8,383 bases of DNA from Candidatus Bathyarchaeota archaeon. GTDB taxonomy: Archaea > Thermoproteota > Bathyarchaeia > Bathyarchaeales > Bathycorpusculaceae. The notes under the pieces are model-generated. The model saw only the letters and a program-made list of their open reading frames with translations, had not been told where the DNA came from and did not search any database. Positions 5,893 to 8,383 of this stretch are shown here, one piece after another (position 1 is the first letter of the stretch; each line of letters opens with the position of its first letter). The stretch lies in assembly GCA_030627225.1 (NCBI GenBank), contig DAOUSM010000029.1, forward strand, positions 1 through 8,383. Reading direction: 5' to 3'. Both the position numbers and the translations under genes were made by a program.

Positions 5893-5896
5893 AAAA

Positions 5897-6913
5897 ATGA
5901 AACTGCCCATGGGGAAAATTCCAATAGACCTCTTGAAGGAAGTTGTTTTCAAAAATCTGGGTGTGAAACGTGAAGAAGTTGTTTTGGGTCCTGCTGCTGG
6001 ATTTGACGGTGCCATCATAGACGTAATGGATAAGTCTTTAATCTTTTCTATGGATCCTATCACCGGAGCGATAGAGAGAATAGGTTGGCTTGCTGTAAAC
6101 ATTAATGCGAATGACGTTGCCACTTTTGGTGTTGAACCAGCATTCCTTTTCTCGTGCATTCTGCTTCCTGAAAATGCGGATAGGAAAACTGTTGAAACCA
6201 TATGTGTTCAGATGGATAAAGCTGCAAGGCATTTAGGAATTGCAGTTGTTGGTGGACATTGCGAAGTAACTCCCGGACTGACTAATCCGATAGTTGTGGG
6301 CTGCACCATGGGCATAACAGAAAAAGGAAACTACGTGACAGCTGGTGGAGCCAAACCCGGAGACAAGCTTATACTGACGAAAACTGCTGGAATTGAGGGT
6401 ACAGCGATCCTTGCGTCAGACAGAGAGAAGCAATTAAAGAAAGCAATCGATGCTCCAGTGCTGGAGGAAGCTAAAAAATTCTTCAATCAAATAAGCGTCG
6501 TCAAAGACGCGATTACAGCCATTAAAACGGGTGGAGTCAACGCTATGCACGATCCAACAGAAGGTGGCGTATCTGGAGGAATCCATGAAATGGCTGATGC
6601 TTCAAATGTCGGCGTAAAGGTTTTTGAGAAGAAAATCTCAATTGCCAAAGAAACTTTAGAAATTTGCAGGACATTTAAGATAGATCCCTTACAGCTGATA
6701 AGCTCGGGAGCCTTACTTATCGCTGCCAAGCCAGATTCCACTGAGAAAATCGTTAAGGCTTTAGGAGATCAGCAAATCCAGGCTTCAGTAATCGGTGAGT
6801 TTCTAGACTCCCCAAGTAGACGTGTGTTGATACGTACTGATGGCAAAGAAACAAGCTTAGTTCGTCCCTATTCCGACCATTTGTGGCAAGCCTTGCAAAG
6901 AAAGCTCAAATAA
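5897..6913 (+). CDS. HypE-like AIR synthase family protein
   Basis: This 338-residue protein belongs to the PurM/HypE/ThiL/SelD superfamily of ATP-dependent enzymes. Visible family motifs are GPAAGFDGA (31-39, the glycine/acidic ATP loop), NANDVATFGVEP (70-81), VVGGHCEVTPGL (117-128) and NAMHDPTEGGVSGGIHEMA (215-233). It most resembles the archaeal HypE-like proteins. True HypE ends in a conserved cysteine that is carbamoylated for NiFe-hydrogenase maturation; this one ends QALQRKLK with no cysteine. No hydrogenase genes are visible. It should therefore not be called HypE, and its reaction is unknown. It lies 31 bases after the ECF S component and has its own ribosome binding site, so co-transcription is likely. 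A role in processing the imported vitamin, as ThiL does for thiamine phosphate, is possible but speculative. The ThiL signature is not met closely enough to assign that name. Confidence 0.8.
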   Translation: MKLPMGKIPIDLLKEVVFKNLGVKREEVVLGPAAGFDGAIIDVMDKSLIFSMDPITGAIERIGWLAVNINANDVATFGVEPAFLFSCILLPENADRKTVETICVQMDKAARHLGIAVVGGHCEVTPGLTNPIVVGCTMGITEKGNYVTAGGAKPGDKLILTKTAGIEGTAILASDREKQLKKAIDAPVLEEAKKFFNQISVVKDAITAIKTGGVNAMHDPTEGGVSGGIHEMADASNVGVKVFEKKISIAKETLEICRTFKIDPLQLISSGALLIAAKPDSTEKIVKALGDQQIQASVIGEFLDSPSRRVLIRTDGKETSLVRPYSDHLWQALQRKLK

Positions 6914-6921
6914 ATCAAAGC

Positions 6922-6929
6922 TTATAAAG
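6922..6929 (+). promoter_or_regulatory. TATA box for the epimerase gene
   Basis: TTATAAAG, preceded by an A/G-rich CAAAGC, is a good archaeal TATA/BRE match about 35 bases before the ATG at 6961. The predicted transcript starts around 6950, giving a leader of about 10 bases without a clear ribosome binding site. It separates the epimerase-glycosyltransferase unit from the preceding gene. Confidence 0.55.
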
Positions 6930-6960
6930 ATTCCAAAGATTAGCCTAAGAACGAGTATAC

Positions 6961-7950
6961 ATGTCCACAACAGTGTTTAAACGGGTTTTCATAACTGGAG
7001 GAGCCGGCTTCATAGGAAGCCATCTCGTAGACAGACTATGCGGGAATAATGTTGAAGTTGTTGTGTTTGATAACCTTAGCTCAGGAAGCCTCGAAAACAT
7101 AAAAAGATGGTTAAACAGTTCAAGCTTCAATTTTGTGCATGGAGACCTCTTAAATCCCAAAGAGATTTCGGATTCCCTACATGGATGTGAAACAATTTTC
7201 CATTTAGCCGCCAACCCTGAGGTTAGGGTTGGCTCCAAAAACCCCAAGGTTCACTATGAACAAAATGTGGTTGCAACGTTTAACCTTCTTGAGGCAATTC
7301 GGAAAGTTGATGATGTTGAAACTCTGATTTTCACTTCATCCTCAACTGTTTATGGCGAGCCGGATAAAATTCCAACGCCGGAAGATTATGGTCCCCTTAA
7401 ACCAATTTCTATCTATGGTGCTTCTAAGCTTGCTTCTGAGGCTCTGATAACAAGCTACGCCCACACGTATGGTTTTAAAGCCATAATCTACAGGTTAGCA
7501 AACATAGTCGGCTCAAGAACACAACACGGCGTCATATACGACTTCATAAACAAGCTTATGGGAAACCCCAAAAGGCTTGAAATACTTGGCGATGGAACTC
7601 AGACAAAATCCTATTCAGATGTCGAAGACTGCATTGACGCTATTTTGACAGGTGCAAGCAGATGTCAAGGCAAAACAGAAATCTACAATGTTGGCTCGGA
7701 AGACCAAGTGAATGTTAAAGAAATAGCTGACATCATTTGCGAAGAAATGGGGTTGAACAATGTTGATTATGTTTATACTGGCGGTGTTGATGGGGGAAGG
7801 GGCTGGAAGGGAGATGTAAAATTTATGTTGTTGAGTGTTGAAAAAATTAAGAGGCTTGGATGGAAGCCCAAGTTGAACAGCCGCCAAGCAGTCATAAAAA
7901 CCGTGAAAGCACTATTACGTCAAAAAGGAATTTACGCCCCGAAGGAATAG
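6961..7950 (+). CDS. NAD-dependent nucleotide-sugar epimerase, GalE type (UDP-glucose 4-epimerase-like)
   Basis: This 329-residue cytosolic short-chain dehydrogenase of the extended type interconverts C4 epimers of a UDP-hexose. The NAD-binding loop TGGAGFIGSH is at residues 12-21, the ribose-binding DNLSSG at 37-42, and HGDLL at 60-64. HLAANPEVRVG lies at 81-91. The catalytic TSSSTVYG (125-132) is followed by Y152-x3-K156 (YGASK). The substrate side shows RLANIVGSR (178-186), ILGDGTQTKSYSDVEDC (208-224) and GGRGWKGDV (278-286). All catalytic residues are present and the length is normal. Archaeal proteins of this group act on UDP-glucose/galactose or their N-acetyl forms, and sequence reading does not decide which. 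It probably supplies sugar donors for surface glycans or N-glycosylation. The next glycosyltransferase starts 3 bases after its stop. Confidence 0.93.
   Translation: MSTTVFKRVFITGGAGFIGSHLVDRLCGNNVEVVVFDNLSSGSLENIKRWLNSSSFNFVHGDLLNPKEISDSLHGCETIFHLAANPEVRVGSKNPKVHYEQNVVATFNLLEAIRKVDDVETLIFTSSSTVYGEPDKIPTPEDYGPLKPISIYGASKLASEALITSYAHTYGFKAIIYRLANIVGSRTQHGVIYDFINKLMGNPKRLEILGDGTQTKSYSDVEDCIDAILTGASRCQGKTEIYNVGSEDQVNVKEIADIICEEMGLNNVDYVYTGGVDGGRGWKGDVKFMLLSVEKIKRLGWKPKLNSRQAVIKTVKALLRQKGIYAPKE
7941..7946 (+). promoter_or_regulatory. Ribosome binding site for the truncated glycosyltransferase
   Basis: GAAGGA, inside the end of the epimerase gene, lies 7 bases before the TTG at 7954. No ATG or GTG lies in frame before the conserved VSIIVP strand, so TTG is the best start. 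Confidence 0.5.
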
Positions 7951-7953
7951 CAT

Positions 7954-8232
7954 TTGCAAAAGGAGAAAGAGTTCAACCCCAATGTTTCGATAATTGTTCC
8001 AGTTAAAAATGGCGCCACAACAATACGAGAGCTTCTGGAATCACTAATGCAAATAGAATACGATAGGGATAAGCTCGAAATCATAGTTGTTGGCGGAAAC
8101 TCCACAGATAACACACGAAAGATAGCTTCAGAGTACCCCGTTAAAATATTAATGGAGGAAAGACCAGGATTAAACGCTGCGAGAAACACTGGCATAAAAC
8201 ATAGCAAAGGCGAAATCATAGCCTTCCAGTAG
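7954..8232 (+). pseudogene. Family 2 glycosyltransferase, truncated after the donor-binding half
   Basis: Only 92 residues are encoded, against about 250-350 for working family members. They form the start of a GT-A domain: NPNVSIIVPVKNG (8-20), LEIIVVGGNSTDNT (41-54, a variant of DGSSTDNT), and RPGLNAARNTGIKHSKGEIIAF (70-91). In intact enzymes the next residues are the metal-binding DxD. Here Phe91 is followed by Gln and a TAG stop at 8230-8232. No other frame downstream continues the domain. The missing half means the product cannot be a normal transferase. The gene starts 3 bases after the epimerase stop with a plausible ribosome binding site, so it was part of that operon. Loss by deletion or recombination, or an assembly join near 8230, would both explain it. 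Confidence 0.75.
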
Positions 8233-8274
8233 ATCGGAGTAAAAATCGCAATGAAAAACCCTCAAGGGAACTGA

Positions 8275-8383
8275 GAACGAATTTGCTTTGACTTGTACAA
8301 TATACTTATATCTAGTTTACTTGCTAAAGATTTACGAAATGTAGAACTCACGGAAGAGATGAAAACGCGTCCCATAATCTCGA
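8275..8383 (+). other. Open frame running off the window; possible start of a next gene
   Basis: No stop occurs in this frame from 8275 to the window end. Possible starts are TTG 8293 and ATG 8359; reading from the TTG gives LYNILISSLLAKD and later VELTEEMKTRPIIS. A TATA-like ACTTATATC at 8304-8312 would fit a start downstream of it, such as 8359. The opposite strand also has an open frame (ATG at 8375, stop at 8262), so neither is secure. The fragment is too short to identify. Confidence 0.2.

Noticed and set aside
5879..5896. TTG start for the AIR-synthase-like gene adding MLRGGK
   Set aside because: The added codons coincide with the ribosome binding site of the ATG at 5897, which better fits the family N-terminus.
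5740..6201. Minus-strand ORF of 153 codons across the ECF/AIR-synthase junction
   Set aside because: It lies antisense to two well-supported genes, its protein shows no recognisable motif, and its serine/proline-rich composition is typical of a shadow reading.
8262..8375. Minus-strand ORF of 37 residues beginning MGRVFISSVSSTF
   Set aside because: It faintly recalls the start of DUF4062/TIR-like proteins, but it is short, closes quickly, competes with an open frame on the other strand, and lacks any supporting neighbour.
2..8383. CRISPR arrays, insertion sequences, tRNA or rRNA genes
   Set aside because: I saw no spaced direct repeats, no transposase-like reading with terminal repeats, and no tRNA or rRNA signature on either strand.

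Overview
The window is archaeal. Its first 2.4 kb is the typical archaeal continuation of the ribosomal-protein/secY cluster: the 3' end of secY, archaeal-type adenylate kinase, an EMC3/DUF106 membrane insertase-like protein, ribosomal protein L34e and a cytidylate-kinase-family protein, in that order and nearly without gaps. Other genes start behind TATA-like boxes, some apparently with no or very short leaders, and several cluster genes have GGAG-type ribosome binding sites. Moderate GC and gene style fit an uncultured Thermoproteota-type lineage such as Bathyarchaeia. That placement is an inference and is not proven by anything here.

Layout. (1) Positions 2-2381 hold the secY-adkA-EMC3-rpl34e-cmk operon. 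The ribosomal protein L14e and cbf5 genes that often follow in archaea are absent. (2) Positions 2382-2742 hold no long gene, only a TATA box and a leaderless ~50-codon ORF that looks frameshifted at a run of seven A. (3) Positions 2743-3561 encode a GT-A glycosyltransferase with an unusual NGH triad at the DxD position. (4) Positions 3655-5865 are the most interesting part. A threonine-synthase-like protein carries a C-terminal PadR-like winged helix, and the lysine that should hold PLP reads as arginine. It is followed by an ECF-type vitamin transporter S component. A perfect 8-bp inverted repeat lies between that gene's TATA box and its start codon, the usual place for an archaeal repressor site. 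(5) Positions 5897-6913 encode a HypE-like AIR-synthase-family protein, likely co-transcribed with the transporter. (6) Positions 6961-8232 encode a GalE-type nucleotide-sugar epimerase and then a family 2 glycosyltransferase that stops after 92 residues, just where its metal-binding motif should begin. The last 151 bases hold no convincing complete gene.

How the genes may work together. The first block serves protein export, membrane insertion, translation and nucleotide supply. The glycosyltransferases and the epimerase suggest surface glycan or protein glycosylation. The central hypothesis is that the threonine-synthase-like/PadR fusion is an enzyme-derived ligand sensor that represses the adjacent vitamin transporter through the palindrome. 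This would parallel archaeal regulators built from enzymes, such as RbkR (riboflavin kinase plus HTH) and ThiR (ThiN plus HTH). The fusion, the K-to-R change and the palindrome are read directly from the sequence; the regulatory circuit is inferred.
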